DNA from: Marinilabiliales bacterium
GTDB taxonomy: Bacteria; Bacteroidota; Bacteroidia; Bacteroidales; F082
DNA length: 64,000 bases
Assembly (NCBI GenBank): GCA_002869365.1
Contig: PKTA01000178.1
Span: forward strand, 1-64,000
Direction of reading: 5' to 3'
This document shows, one piece after another, positions 27,515 to 35,023 of the stretch. Under the pieces are notes generated by a model that saw nothing but the letters and a program-made list of their open reading frames with translations, had not been told where the DNA came from and did not search any database. Every line of letters starts with the position of its first letter. Position 1 is the stretch's first letter. A program made the translations under genes and the position numbers.

Positions 27515-28429
27515 ATGATCATTTTAAACCGATTGATTTTATTAGTATTTTTCTCATTTATTTTAAACTCTTCTTTTGGACAAGGATGTAGCGATGCTGG
27601 TGCCTGTAGCGTTGAATCGCTAAATTTTGATAATCCTGAAATTAATTCCCAAAACCATTTAAGTCTTAATATTGAACAAAGTTTTGGTCTGGGAGAAAAA
27701 TTTGTTTTTATTTCTCAAACAACAGCAGGAATTCAATATAGAATTACAAAATTTAATATGCTGGAATTGAGAATTCCATTTATTTATACGGCTGGAAATC
27801 TGGGCAATAGTATGGGTGTTGGTGATTTACTTCTGTCAATTAATCAGCGAATTTTGAGTAAGAATAAACATGTTTTGAGCGCCATAATTGCGGGCAGAAT
27901 AAAAACCAATGATGCCAATAAAAGTTTCAATAACGCTCCATTACCGATGGCTTATCAAACAAGCCTTGGCACTTATGATATTATACTAGGGGCCTACTAT
28001 CGTTATGTTTTATGGGATTTTTACCTGGCTTATCAGCACTCTTTCGGCAGAAATTCAAACTCCTACTTAAATCCTTTTAATGAAAACAATGATAATAAAC
28101 TTTATTATGAATCGAATAAGCTTAAAAGAGGTGATGATTTATATTTTAGAGCAAGACATTTCTTCAATTTGAAAAATGAAAATCAAATAATCGTTAACTC
28201 ACTTTTTATTTACCGTATTCAACAGGATGAAATTGTAAAGAATGGAAGTGATGTTAAACTTGCAGGTTCTGAAGGTCTTACGGTAAATCTGGCAGTCGCT
28301 TATTCTACAAAATTAAAAAACAACAGGAAACTGGAATACACTCTTGCTTTTCCAATAGTGGACAAAGATTATCGCTCCGACGGGCTTACAAGGAATGTAG
28401 TTATTGGTATCAGGTTAATTAATCTATAA
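27515..28429 (+). CDS. Probable outer-membrane beta-barrel protein
   Basis: A 304-residue exported protein with a signal peptide (MIILNRLILLVFFSFILNSSFGQ). The mature N-terminus carries a short Cys pair, GCSDAGACS, often seen at the start of Bacteroidota outer-membrane proteins. The rest shows alternating hydrophobic/polar strands (IQYRITKFNMLELRIPFIY, YRYVLWDFYLAYQHSFG) and ends in a strand (VVIGIRLINL). These are features of a 10-12-strand barrel, perhaps of the phenol-degradation/MetA-like transporter type. It sits 42 bp after the acyltransferase and 152 bp before the tyrosine ammonia-lyase. A role in export of a product is speculative. Confidence 0.6.
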   Translation: MIILNRLILLVFFSFILNSSFGQGCSDAGACSVESLNFDNPEINSQNHLSLNIEQSFGLGEKFVFISQTTAGIQYRITKFNMLELRIPFIYTAGNLGNSMGVGDLLLSINQRILSKNKHVLSAIIAGRIKTNDANKSFNNAPLPMAYQTSLGTYDIILGAYYRYVLWDFYLAYQHSFGRNSNSYLNPFNENNDNKLYYESNKLKRGDDLYFRARHFFNLKNENQIIVNSLFIYRIQQDEIVKNGSDVKLAGSEGLTVNLAVAYSTKLKNNRKLEYTLAFPIVDKDYRSDGLTRNVVIGIRLINL

Positions 28430-28490
28430 AAAAATAACTCATTAAGAAGTATTTATTTGACCTGGGGCTTTTTTGTAAGTTGCAAAATTT

Positions 28491-28498
28491 TAACTTTG
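28491..28498 (+). promoter_or_regulatory. -7 element before the ammonia-lyase operon
   Basis: TAACTTTG matches TAnnTTTG, and TTTG at 28472 lies 15 nt before it, a short but possible -33. It would give a leader of about 75 nt. Confidence 0.4.
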
Positions 28499-28581
28499 CA
28501 CCCGTGGATTTAAACAAAATTTGATTATTTCAACCTAAATGTATGTTTAAATTCTTTGATAGTGTTTTAATTTTATGCTAA

Positions 28582-30123
28582 ATGATTGTAATAAGCGACA
28601 AGGAATTAGATTTACAGGACTACTACCGCATACTTATAGAAGATGAAAATATTGATATTTCTGATGAAGTATTAAAAAAGGTCGATGATTGCTTCGATTT
28701 TCTTAGCGAATTTTCAAAAAACAAAGTTATTTACGGTGTTAATACAGGCTTAGGGCCTATGGCTCAATATCGTATAAATCAGGAAGATCAATTGAAGTTA
28801 CAATATAATTTGATCAGAAGTCATGCTGCAGGACAGGGTGAAGCTATTAAACCGATTTGTGTAAAAGCCGCCATGATATCCAGATTAAAAAGCCTTTCTT
28901 TGGGGTATTCGGGAGTTCATCGTGATGCCATAGTTTTGTTAAAAGAATTAATTAATAAAAATATTACCCCTTTTATCCCTGTTCATGGTGGAGTAGGAGC
29001 CAGTGGCGATTTGGTACAGTTATCACATCTCGCACTTGTGTTAATTGGAGAAGGAAAAGTTCTTTATAATGGAGAATGGAAGCCCACCGCTGAAGTATAT
29101 GAAAATGAGGACTTAAAGCCTCTTAAAGTTTATTTAAGAGAAGGTCTTGGTTTAATAAATGGCACTTCTGTAATGTCGGGTATAGGAATGGTAAATACTA
29201 TTTATGCAAATAAACTCCTTAATTGGTCGGTTGTTATTTCTGCCATGATAAATGAGATGGTAGAATCCTTTGATGATCATTTTTCTGATGAATTGAATTC
29301 AAAGAAAAAACATCAAGGGCAGCAGAAAGTTGCTATGGCTATGCGAAGTGCTATTACCGACTCAAAACTTATAAAAAAACGTGCCGATTCGCTTTTCAAT
29401 GGAAAGATAGAAGAGAAGATATTTAAACAAAAAATTCAGGAGTATTATTCGTTAAGATGTGTGCCTCAGATTCTTGGACCCATTAGTGATACCATTGATA
29501 ATGCTGAGAAAGTTCTGCAAAATGAAATTAACTCAGTAAACGATAATCCGGTAACCGATGTGGAAACAAAACATGTATATCATGGAGGTAATTTCCATGG
29601 CGATTATGTTTCCTTTGAAATGGATAAACTAAAGATAGCCATCACCAAACTATCTATGCTTGCAGAACGTCAACTTAACTTTCTCATGAATTCTAAATTG
29701 AATGAAATTCTGCCACCTTTTGTTAATTTAGGTACATTAGGATTAAATTTAGGTATGCAGGGAACGCAGTTTACAGCTACATCTACAACCGCTGAAAATC
29801 AAACCCTTTCAAATCCTGTTTATGTACATAGCATATCAAATAATAATGATAATCAGGATGTTGTGAGTATGGGGACCAACTCTGCCCTAATGGCGAAAAA
29901 AGTAATCGATAATACTTTTGAAGTTATGTCCATTGAATTCCTTACAGTTTTACAAGCAATCGACTATTTAAAAGTGCAGGATAAAATGGCCTCATTAACA
30001 AGCAATATTTATCAAAATTTGAGAGAAATTGTTCCGGTTTTTATTGAGGACAGTCCAAAATATGAGGAGATAGATGCAATTAAAAATTATCTCAGAAATA
30101 ATAACCCCAAAATTGTAAAGTAA
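28582..30123 (+). CDS. Tyrosine ammonia-lyase (flexirubin/aryl-polyene type)
   Basis: MIO-dependent aromatic amino acid lyase of 513 residues, expected to turn L-tyrosine into p-coumarate. The autocatalytic MIO triad Ala-Ser-Gly is at 140-142 (GGVGASGDLVQLSH) and the catalytic Tyr51 is in IYGVNTGLG. Its sequence is very close to the Flavobacterium johnsoniae enzyme as I remember it (the IRSH selectivity segment at 78-81, and HGGNFHGDYVSFEMDK). That enzyme is a selective TAL, so TAL is preferred over histidine ammonia-lyase, for which hutU/hutI partners are also lacking. p-Coumarate would prime an aryl polyene. It is followed after 1 bp by fabG, then a ketosynthase. Confidence 0.88.
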   Translation: MIVISDKELDLQDYYRILIEDENIDISDEVLKKVDDCFDFLSEFSKNKVIYGVNTGLGPMAQYRINQEDQLKLQYNLIRSHAAGQGEAIKPICVKAAMISRLKSLSLGYSGVHRDAIVLLKELINKNITPFIPVHGGVGASGDLVQLSHLALVLIGEGKVLYNGEWKPTAEVYENEDLKPLKVYLREGLGLINGTSVMSGIGMVNTIYANKLLNWSVVISAMINEMVESFDDHFSDELNSKKKHQGQQKVAMAMRSAITDSKLIKKRADSLFNGKIEEKIFKQKIQEYYSLRCVPQILGPISDTIDNAEKVLQNEINSVNDNPVTDVETKHVYHGGNFHGDYVSFEMDKLKIAITKLSMLAERQLNFLMNSKLNEILPPFVNLGTLGLNLGMQGTQFTATSTTAENQTLSNPVYVHSISNNNDNQDVVSMGTNSALMAKKVIDNTFEVMSIEFLTVLQAIDYLKVQDKMASLTSNIYQNLREIVPVFIEDSPKYEEIDAIKNYLRNNNPKIVK

Positions 30124-30124
30124 T

Positions 30125-30853
30125 ATGGACTATGCATTAGTAACAGGAGGCTCGGGTGCCATTGGTAGTGCAATATCTGCGGAATTGGCAAGCAAGAATA
30201 TAGCCGTATTGGTGCATTATAATTCCAATAAGGCAAAGGCAGACGATATTGTGAGTAAACTAACTGCAGAAGGCAATATTGCAGAGTCTATAGGGTTTGA
30301 CGTTGCAGATAACAAACAAGTTAAATCTGTTCTGGTTAAATGGAAAGAAAGTCATCCGGATGATAAAATCACAATTTTGGTAAATAATGCCGGAATTACT
30401 CAGGATAACCTGATGGTTTTTATGAATGAACCCGAATGGAAAAAGGTAATTGATACGAATTTAAATGGCTTTTATAATGTAACCTCCTCGCTTTTACAGG
30501 AAATGGTTTTAAATAAATGGGGCCGGATAGTAAATATAGTTTCGCTTTCGGGACAGAAGGGATTGCCGGGGCAAACTAATTATTCAGCCAGTAAAGCAGG
30601 AATAGTTGCTGCTACCAAATCCTTAGCTCAGGAATTGGGAAAAAAGCGAATAACTGTAAATGCAGTCTCTCCGGGATATATAGTTAGTGAAATGACTGAA
30701 GCTTTGGATGAGAGTGTTCTGAAAAAAATGATTCCCCTCAACCGTTTTGGAAAACCTGAAGAGGTTGCTTCTATAGTTGGCTTTTTAGTGTCCGATGGAG
30801 CCGCTTATATTACAGGAGAGTTGATAAGCGTAAATGGTGGGCTATATACTTAA
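30125..30853 (+). CDS. 3-oxoacyl-ACP reductase (FabG-like SDR) of the TAL operon
   Basis: A 242-residue short-chain dehydrogenase. NADP-binding Gly motif TGGSGAIGSA, NNAG motif VNNAGITQDN and active-site Ser/Tyr/Lys in VSLSGQ and TNYSASKAG are all present. The start is 1 bp after the TAL stop, so the genes are in one operon. In aryl-polyene and flexirubin clusters a FabG homologue reduces the 3-ketoacyl intermediate after each chain extension; that role fits this context better than primary fatty acid synthesis, because a second fabG is at the right end of the window. Confidence 0.88.
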   Translation: MDYALVTGGSGAIGSAISAELASKNIAVLVHYNSNKAKADDIVSKLTAEGNIAESIGFDVADNKQVKSVLVKWKESHPDDKITILVNNAGITQDNLMVFMNEPEWKKVIDTNLNGFYNVTSSLLQEMVLNKWGRIVNIVSLSGQKGLPGQTNYSASKAGIVAATKSLAQELGKKRITVNAVSPGYIVSEMTEALDESVLKKMIPLNRFGKPEEVASIVGFLVSDGAAYITGELISVNGGLYT

Positions 30854-30871
30854 TTTTATAATGTTTATTTT

Positions 30872-32086
30872 ATGAATAGGGTAGTAATTACAGGAATGGG
30901 AGTGTATTCCACTATAGGTGAGAATATTGAGGAAGTTAAAAATTCGCTTTATAAAGGAAAATCAGGAATTGTTTACGACTCAGAAAGGGAGAAATACGGC
31001 TTTCGTTCCAAACTAACCGGAGCATTAAACCGACCAGTTTTAAAAGGTATTTTATCAAGAAGAGAAAGAGTAGGCTTGCCGGAGCAGGGTGAGTATGCTT
31101 ATATGGCTACCATGGAAGCTCTTAACAATGCTAAAATGAGCCAGGATTATTTGAATGACCATATTGTAGGAATATTATATGGTAATGATAGTTCTTCAAC
31201 TGCTGTTATTGAGGCTGCTGAACTAATGAAAGAAAAGCGAAATACTATGCTACTGGGCTCGGGTTCAATTTTCCAATCGATGAACTCCACGGTTTCCATG
31301 AACCTTTCAGTAATTTTAAAACTCAGAGGAATAAACTTTACTTTAAGTGGCGCCTGCGCCAGTGGTTCTCATGCTATTGGAATGGGATATTTACTAATAA
31401 AACAAGGATTACAGGACGCCATAATATGTGGCGGAGCACAAGAAGTTAATGCACTATCTATGGGTAGTTTCGATGCTCTTAGTGCATTTTCAAACAGAAA
31501 TGAAAATCCTGACAAAGCTTCTCGCCCTTTCGACAGGGATAGAGACGGATTAATACCTTCAGGAGGAGGTGCCACTGTTATTTTGGAAAGTTATGAGAGT
31601 GCAAAAAAAAGAGGAGCGCCTATAATTGCAGAAGTACTTGGTTATGGCTTTTCATCTAATGGAGAGCATATCTCAGTTCCAAATGTTGAAGGGCCAGTAA
31701 GATCATTGGAAATGGCTTTGCAGCAGGCAGGGTTGAAAGCAAAGGATATAGACTATCTAAATGCTCATGCTACATCAACTCCCGTTGGAGATGCTAATGA
31801 AGCTAAAGCCATATATGAGGTGTTTGGGAATAAAGTACCGGTTAGTTCCACAAAATCGATGACCGGCCACGAAATGTGGATGGGTGGCGCCAGTGAAATA
31901 ATTTATTCATTAATAATGGCTCAAAATAGTTTTGCTGCTCCAAACATTAATTTTGAAAATCCTGATGAGTTTTCCGCCAAACTTAATATTGTAGCGGAAA
32001 CTAAGGAAATTAAGATAAATACTTTCTTGTCGAATTCCTTCGGGTTTGGAGGAACTAATTCGTCATTAATAGTGCATAAACTCTGA
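30872..32086 (+). CDS. Beta-ketoacyl-ACP synthase (aryl-polyene/flexirubin type)
   Basis: KAS-II-fold condensing enzyme of 404 residues with the full catalytic triad: Cys162 in SGACASGSHA, His299 in LNAHATSTPVGD and His333 in TKSMTGHEMW. The phrase MTGHEMWMGGASE instead of MTGHLLGAAGG is typical of ketosynthases in aryl-polyene/flexirubin clusters rather than of primary FabF. It follows FabG by 18 bp and ends the operon. It should extend an aryl primer such as p-coumaroyl-ACP with malonyl units. No acyl-carrier protein, dehydratase or ligase lies next to it, so partners must be elsewhere. Confidence 0.87.
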   Translation: MNRVVITGMGVYSTIGENIEEVKNSLYKGKSGIVYDSEREKYGFRSKLTGALNRPVLKGILSRRERVGLPEQGEYAYMATMEALNNAKMSQDYLNDHIVGILYGNDSSSTAVIEAAELMKEKRNTMLLGSGSIFQSMNSTVSMNLSVILKLRGINFTLSGACASGSHAIGMGYLLIKQGLQDAIICGGAQEVNALSMGSFDALSAFSNRNENPDKASRPFDRDRDGLIPSGGGATVILESYESAKKRGAPIIAEVLGYGFSSNGEHISVPNVEGPVRSLEMALQQAGLKAKDIDYLNAHATSTPVGDANEAKAIYEVFGNKVPVSSTKSMTGHEMWMGGASEIIYSLIMAQNSFAAPNINFENPDEFSAKLNIVAETKEIKINTFLSNSFGFGGTNSSLIVHKL

Positions 32087-32143
32087 TAATAAGCACTTTA
32101 AATTTTGGCGTAATTTTTTTTTCATTTTTTTTTATTCAAAGTA

Positions 32144-32172
32144 TTGACAGTTAAAAAAAATGTTTATTTTTG
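32144..32172 (+). promoter_or_regulatory. Promoter of tRNA-Glu
   Basis: TTG(ACA) at 32144 and TATTTTTG at 32165-32172 match the Bacteroidota -33/-7 pair with 18 nt between. Transcription would begin just before the tRNA at 32188. Confidence 0.6.
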
Positions 32173-32187
32173 CGCCTCCAAACAAAG

Positions 32188-32261
32188 GCACCGTTCGTCT
32201 AGCCAGGTCAGGACGCCAGGTTTTCATCCTGGTAACACGGGTTCAAATCCCGTACGGTGTA
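32188..32261 (+). tRNA. tRNA-Glu (anticodon TTC)
   Basis: A 74-nt cloverleaf. The acceptor stem GCACCGT pairs with ACGGTGT, closing on a G-U pair. The anticodon stem CCAGG/CCTGG holds the loop TTTTCAT with anticodon TTC, and the T arm ACGGG/CCCGT carries the loop TTCAAAT. The discriminator is A, and CCA is not encoded. It decodes GAA/GAG. Confidence 0.95.
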
Positions 32262-32267
32262 CTACTA

Positions 32268-32301
32268 AACTCCTCAGTCGCAAGACTGAGGAGTTTTTTT
32301 T
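32268..32301 (+). terminator. Terminator of tRNA-Glu
   Basis: The perfect 12-bp stem AACTCCTCAGTC/GACTGAGGAGTT has a GCAA tetraloop and a run of T, and begins 7 bp after the tRNA. The T run is also the left arm of the next inverted repeat. Confidence 0.93.
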
Positions 32302-32350
32302 ATGTCTGAGAAACTAAAACTTGTTTTTGTGTTTCTCAGACATAAAAAAA
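32295..32350 (+). repeat. 20-bp inverted repeat overlapping the tRNA terminator
   Basis: TTTTTTTATGTCTGAGAAAC at 32295-32314 is exactly complementary to GTTTCTCAGACATAAAAAAA at 32331-32350, with a 16-nt loop. The left arm begins inside the T tract of the tRNA terminator. No T tract follows the right arm on either strand, so it is not an ordinary terminator. Function unknown. Confidence 0.85.
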
Positions 32351-32368
32351 ACTGAAATCTCCTGTAAG

Positions 32369-32420
32369 GAGATTAGTTTTGTTGATACACCCCCAAGCGA
32401 GGATTCACGAAGTAAATCCC
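32369..32420. repeat. 52-bp direct repeat, copy 1
   Basis: Begins GAGATTAGTTTTGTTGATAC and ends AGTAAATCCC. It differs from copy 2 at one base (CACG against CTCG). Read on the minus strand in the frame of the remnant at 32472-32642, that change creates a stop (TCG TGA). Confidence 0.9.
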
Positions 32421-32471
32421 ACTCTCTTACCTAAATATTGTTATTGCCTTTAATAATGAAACAAATCGATA

Positions 32472-32642
32472 CTAGAGATTAGTTTTGTTGATACACCCCC
32501 AAGCGAGGATTCTCGAAGTAAATCCCGAAAGTTGTAATACAAAAGCTTTAAACTCATTTACCATCTCCCTAGAGTTCTCAATTTTCCTTGCATTAAAACC
32601 AATAGTGTCAGTATGCTTAATCTTACTTATAATTATGCTGAG
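32472..32642 (-). pseudogene. Possible 3' remnant of a coding gene (56 codons, no start)
   Basis: The minus strand stays open for 56 codons after a TAA, then ends at TAG. The peptide looks protein-like (for example ARKIENSREMVNEFKAFVLQ) and ends SRILAWGCINKTNL, which is encoded by repeat copy 2. There is no start codon except an internal Met. I do not recognise a family. It may be chance or the decayed end of a lost gene. Confidence 0.3.
32475..32526. repeat. 52-bp direct repeat, copy 2
   Basis: 51 of 52 bases match copy 1, at a period of 106 bp. The 54 bp between copies is unrelated to the sequence after copy 2, so it is a spaced pair and not a continuing tandem array. Confidence 0.9.
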
Positions 32643-32699
32643 TTAAAAAATATTCATAGATTTACTTAATAAAATAAAAACAAAACTAAATATCCAAAC

Positions 32700-34127
32700 A
32701 TGCTTCATTTAAAATACAATCATTCAGAATCAAAGAAAAATAGTAAACACTCTAAAATTCTTGTTAAAGAAGAAGGAAAAGAAATTCCTAAGTATAAAAT
32801 TCCAAAGGATTCAATGCCGGCAAGTTCAGCCTACCAAATTGTTCATGATGAATGTATGCTTGATGGTAATGCTCGCCTCAATCTTGCAACCTTTGTTACC
32901 ACTAGCATGGAACCAGAGGCCCAGAAACTTATGACTGAAACCATGGATAAAAACATGATCGATAAGTCGGAATACTCTCAGACTGCAGAGATCGAAAAAC
33001 GCTGTGTAAATATTATTGCCGACTTATGGAATTCGCATTCTGATCATGATTCTATTGGATGCTCTACAGTGGGCTCTTCTGAAGCATGTATGCTTGGCGG
33101 TATGGCATTAAAATGGAAGTGGAGAGAAAGGGAAAATCTGCCCACAAATACTGCTAGAATTCCAAATCTTGTTTTGAGTTCCGGTTTGCAGGTAGTTTGG
33201 GAGAAATTTTGTAAATATTGGGATGTGGAGATGAGAGAAGTTCCCATGGAAGAAGGAAATTACAAACTTGATGTTGATAAAGCCATAGAACTTTGTGACG
33301 AAAATACCATTGGTATAGTGCCTATTATGGGTATAACATATACCGGACAATATGACGATGTAAAATTACTGAACGATGAACTGGATAAGTTTAATAAAAA
33401 AACCGGATATAATATTCCCATACATGTTGATGCTGCCTCGGGAGGCTTTATTGCTCCTTTTGTACAGCCTGATTTGAAGTGGGATTTCCGCCTGAAATGG
33501 GTTCACTCCATAAGTGCATCAGGACATAAATACGGATTAGTATACCCGGGGGTAGGATGGGTAGTCTGGAAAAAAGAAGAATACCTTCCTGAAGACCTTG
33601 TTTTTTATGTTGACTATTTAGGTGGCAAAATGCCAACAATGGCCATTAATTTCTCTCGTCCCGGAAATCAGGTTTTGGCTCAATACTACCAATTCCTGCG
33701 ATTAGGATATGAAGGTTATGCCAGGGTACAAAAACATTCGCAAGATGTTGCTATGTATTTATCATCCAAAATATCCGAAATAGAAGAATTTAAATTGGTT
33801 ACCGACGGTAGTGATATACCGGTTTTTTGCTGGACTTTGAAAGAAAAGCAGGATAACTGGACATTATATGATCTTGGCGATCGTTTGTTAATGAATGGAT
33901 GGCAGGTACCTGCGTATGCCATGCCACAAAATGTTACAGATATGGTTGTACAGCGGATAGTTGTGAAAAGTGAAATGAGTTTTGATATGGCCGATATGCT
34001 TTTAAACAATATATTAGAACACCTCAATTATCTAAGGGCACTCACAGAACCAACTCCATCTACAATAGAAGCACAAAAACCAAAGGATGCAAATAACAAA
34101 ATACAAGAGGAGAGATTTCATCATTAG
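32700..34127 (+). CDS. gadB: Glutamate decarboxylase
   Basis: PLP-dependent decarboxylase of 475 residues turning glutamate into GABA and CO2 while consuming a proton, usually for acid resistance. The PLP lysine is Lys277 in SASGHKYGLVYPG, and IHVDAASGGF (242-251) holds the PLP-contacting Asp. The length and the C-terminal tail ending in His residues (EERFHH) fit the GadA/B group (E. coli GadB is about 466 residues with a C-terminal His). No glutamate/GABA antiporter follows, unlike in many Bacteroides, so the exchanger must be elsewhere. The next gene, 11 bp downstream, encodes a GIY-YIG-like protein. Confidence 0.93.
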   Translation: MLHLKYNHSESKKNSKHSKILVKEEGKEIPKYKIPKDSMPASSAYQIVHDECMLDGNARLNLATFVTTSMEPEAQKLMTETMDKNMIDKSEYSQTAEIEKRCVNIIADLWNSHSDHDSIGCSTVGSSEACMLGGMALKWKWRERENLPTNTARIPNLVLSSGLQVVWEKFCKYWDVEMREVPMEEGNYKLDVDKAIELCDENTIGIVPIMGITYTGQYDDVKLLNDELDKFNKKTGYNIPIHVDAASGGFIAPFVQPDLKWDFRLKWVHSISASGHKYGLVYPGVGWVVWKKEEYLPEDLVFYVDYLGGKMPTMAINFSRPGNQVLAQYYQFLRLGYEGYARVQKHSQDVAMYLSSKISEIEEFKLVTDGSDIPVFCWTLKEKQDNWTLYDLGDRLLMNGWQVPAYAMPQNVTDMVVQRIVVKSEMSFDMADMLLNNILEHLNYLRALTEPTPSTIEAQKPKDANNKIQEERFHH

Positions 34128-34138
34128 AAATTATAGAT

Positions 34139-34561
34139 ATGTTTGACGAATTAAGTAAGTATAAAAATACTGACCACTTCTTTATTTCTGCAAACAATTC
34201 ATTAGAAGATGTTTGCAATGCCCCAAAAGATAGAGGCGGAGTTTTTCTGGTTTATGAACTTAAAAAGGGAGGAATTCAACTAGTTTATATTGGCTCTGCA
34301 TGTAAAGTTAATAGAAATGGAAGATTAGGTAAAACAAGCCTTTATGATACCATCTTAAACGGGCATCAATTTGGAGAATTGCCAAGAAAGAAAACGTGGT
34401 TAAATAAAATAAAAGTGGAAAATATTGATGCTCCTGATGTATACTGGTATGTTAATTTTAATAGTGAAACAGCAGACATACCTTCTTACGTTGCGGCTAC
34501 CATAATACAGCGATTTTTTGACTTTAATGGTTGCTTCCCAAGGTGGAATACTGAAATGTAG
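34139..34561 (+). CDS. GIY-YIG-like small protein, unknown function
   Basis: A 140-residue soluble protein. GGVFLVYELKKGGIQLVYIGSACKV resembles the start of a GIY-YIG nuclease (two strands joined by a variable loop, then YIGS), and the following GRLGKTSLYDTIL fits the helix that carries the catalytic Arg. KKTWLNKIKVENIDAPDVYWYV and an acidic-poor C-terminus complete a compact domain. I recall similar 140-residue proteins in other Bacteroidota, all hypothetical. It is 11 bp after glutamate decarboxylase, probably by chance of location. Nuclease activity is a hypothesis: the metal-binding Glu is not clear. Confidence 0.5.
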   Translation: MFDELSKYKNTDHFFISANNSLEDVCNAPKDRGGVFLVYELKKGGIQLVYIGSACKVNRNGRLGKTSLYDTILNGHQFGELPRKKTWLNKIKVENIDAPDVYWYVNFNSETADIPSYVAATIIQRFFDFNGCFPRWNTEM

Positions 34562-34647
34562 TTTATTTACTTTTAGATTATTTTTCATACTTTTATGATT
34601 TGTAATCAATTACAAATAAATATTTATTAATAATAACAATTAAAATT

Positions 34648-34896
34648 ATGGGACCCCTGGAAATCACCTTAATTACCTTTCTAATTATTTATGTTATTGC
34701 AATACCATTTCTTAAAAAATATCTGATTTATCAGTATATTTCGTTGGTGATTAGCGCATTTCTTATAGGATATTTATTTGACAACATCGTTACTGTTGAA
34801 GGAATAGATAGAAATGGCTTAATATTAATAATTTTACTCATTGGCGGTTTGATATTTAATTCAGTAAGGTTCTTTAGAAGAAATCTTGTGAAATAG
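34648..34896 (+). CDS. Small membrane protein, unknown function
   Basis: An 82-residue protein consisting of three hydrophobic helices (about 5-20, 27-45 and 58-73) with a short basic C-terminus (VRFFRRNLVK). No family is recognised. Its nearest neighbours are the GIY-YIG-like gene 86 bp upstream and the VWA lipoprotein 127 bp downstream, both on the same strand. The start is the first ATG after an A/T-rich leader (AATAACAATTAAAATT). Confidence 0.55.
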   Translation: MGPLEITLITFLIIYVIAIPFLKKYLIYQYISLVISAFLIGYLFDNIVTVEGIDRNGLILIILLIGGLIFNSVRFFRRNLVK

Positions 34897-34903
34897 TTTT
34901 TGC

Positions 34904-34940
34904 TTAATAGTCATTAGTCATTGGTTATTAGTCATTGGCA
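34904..34940. repeat. Short dispersed repeat, three AGTCATTRG-like units
   Basis: TTAATAGTCATTAGTCATTG continues into GTTATTAGTCATTGGCAA, with three copies of an AGTCATTRG unit. A related phrase (TTAATAGTGGTCATTGGTCA) lies after the VWA gene at about 36528. Confidence 0.6.
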
Positions 34941-35023
34941 ATATTTTAAATAAATTAACATTGTTAGAAGCAACAAAAGCGGCCTGGTTTAAGTCATTAT
35001 AGAAACAATTAAATAACATTACT

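Larger units (their letters stand above)
32087..32699 (+). other. Intergenic island with tRNA-Glu, stacked hairpins and direct repeats
   Basis: This 613-bp stretch has no protein gene on the track. In order it holds: a T-rich spacer; a promoter; tRNA-Glu; a terminator; a 20-bp inverted repeat sharing the terminator T run; two copies of a 52-bp repeat; a possible coding remnant on the minus strand; and a 57-bp A/T-rich leader before the glutamate decarboxylase gene. The parts are listed separately. Confidence 0.8.

Noticed and set aside
28582-30123. Histidine ammonia-lyase (hutH)
   Set aside because: The sequence is closer to the Flavobacterium tyrosine ammonia-lyase, hutU/hutI/ftcD genes are missing, and the neighbours are FabG and a ketosynthase.
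32188-32526. tRNA-Glu 3' end as an integration (att) site with the 52-bp repeats as its copies
   Set aside because: The repeat shares only about 8 bases (AAATCCCG) with the tRNA T arm, and no integrase or element genes lie between or beside the copies.
32369-32526. CRISPR array made of the 52-bp repeats
   Set aside because: Only two copies exist, the unit is too long, the sequence between them is a single stretch of 54 bp, and no cas genes are present.
32188-34127. Functional link of tRNA-Glu with glutamate decarboxylase
   Set aside because: They have separate promoters, with a terminator and over 400 bp between them; the shared amino acid is probably chance.
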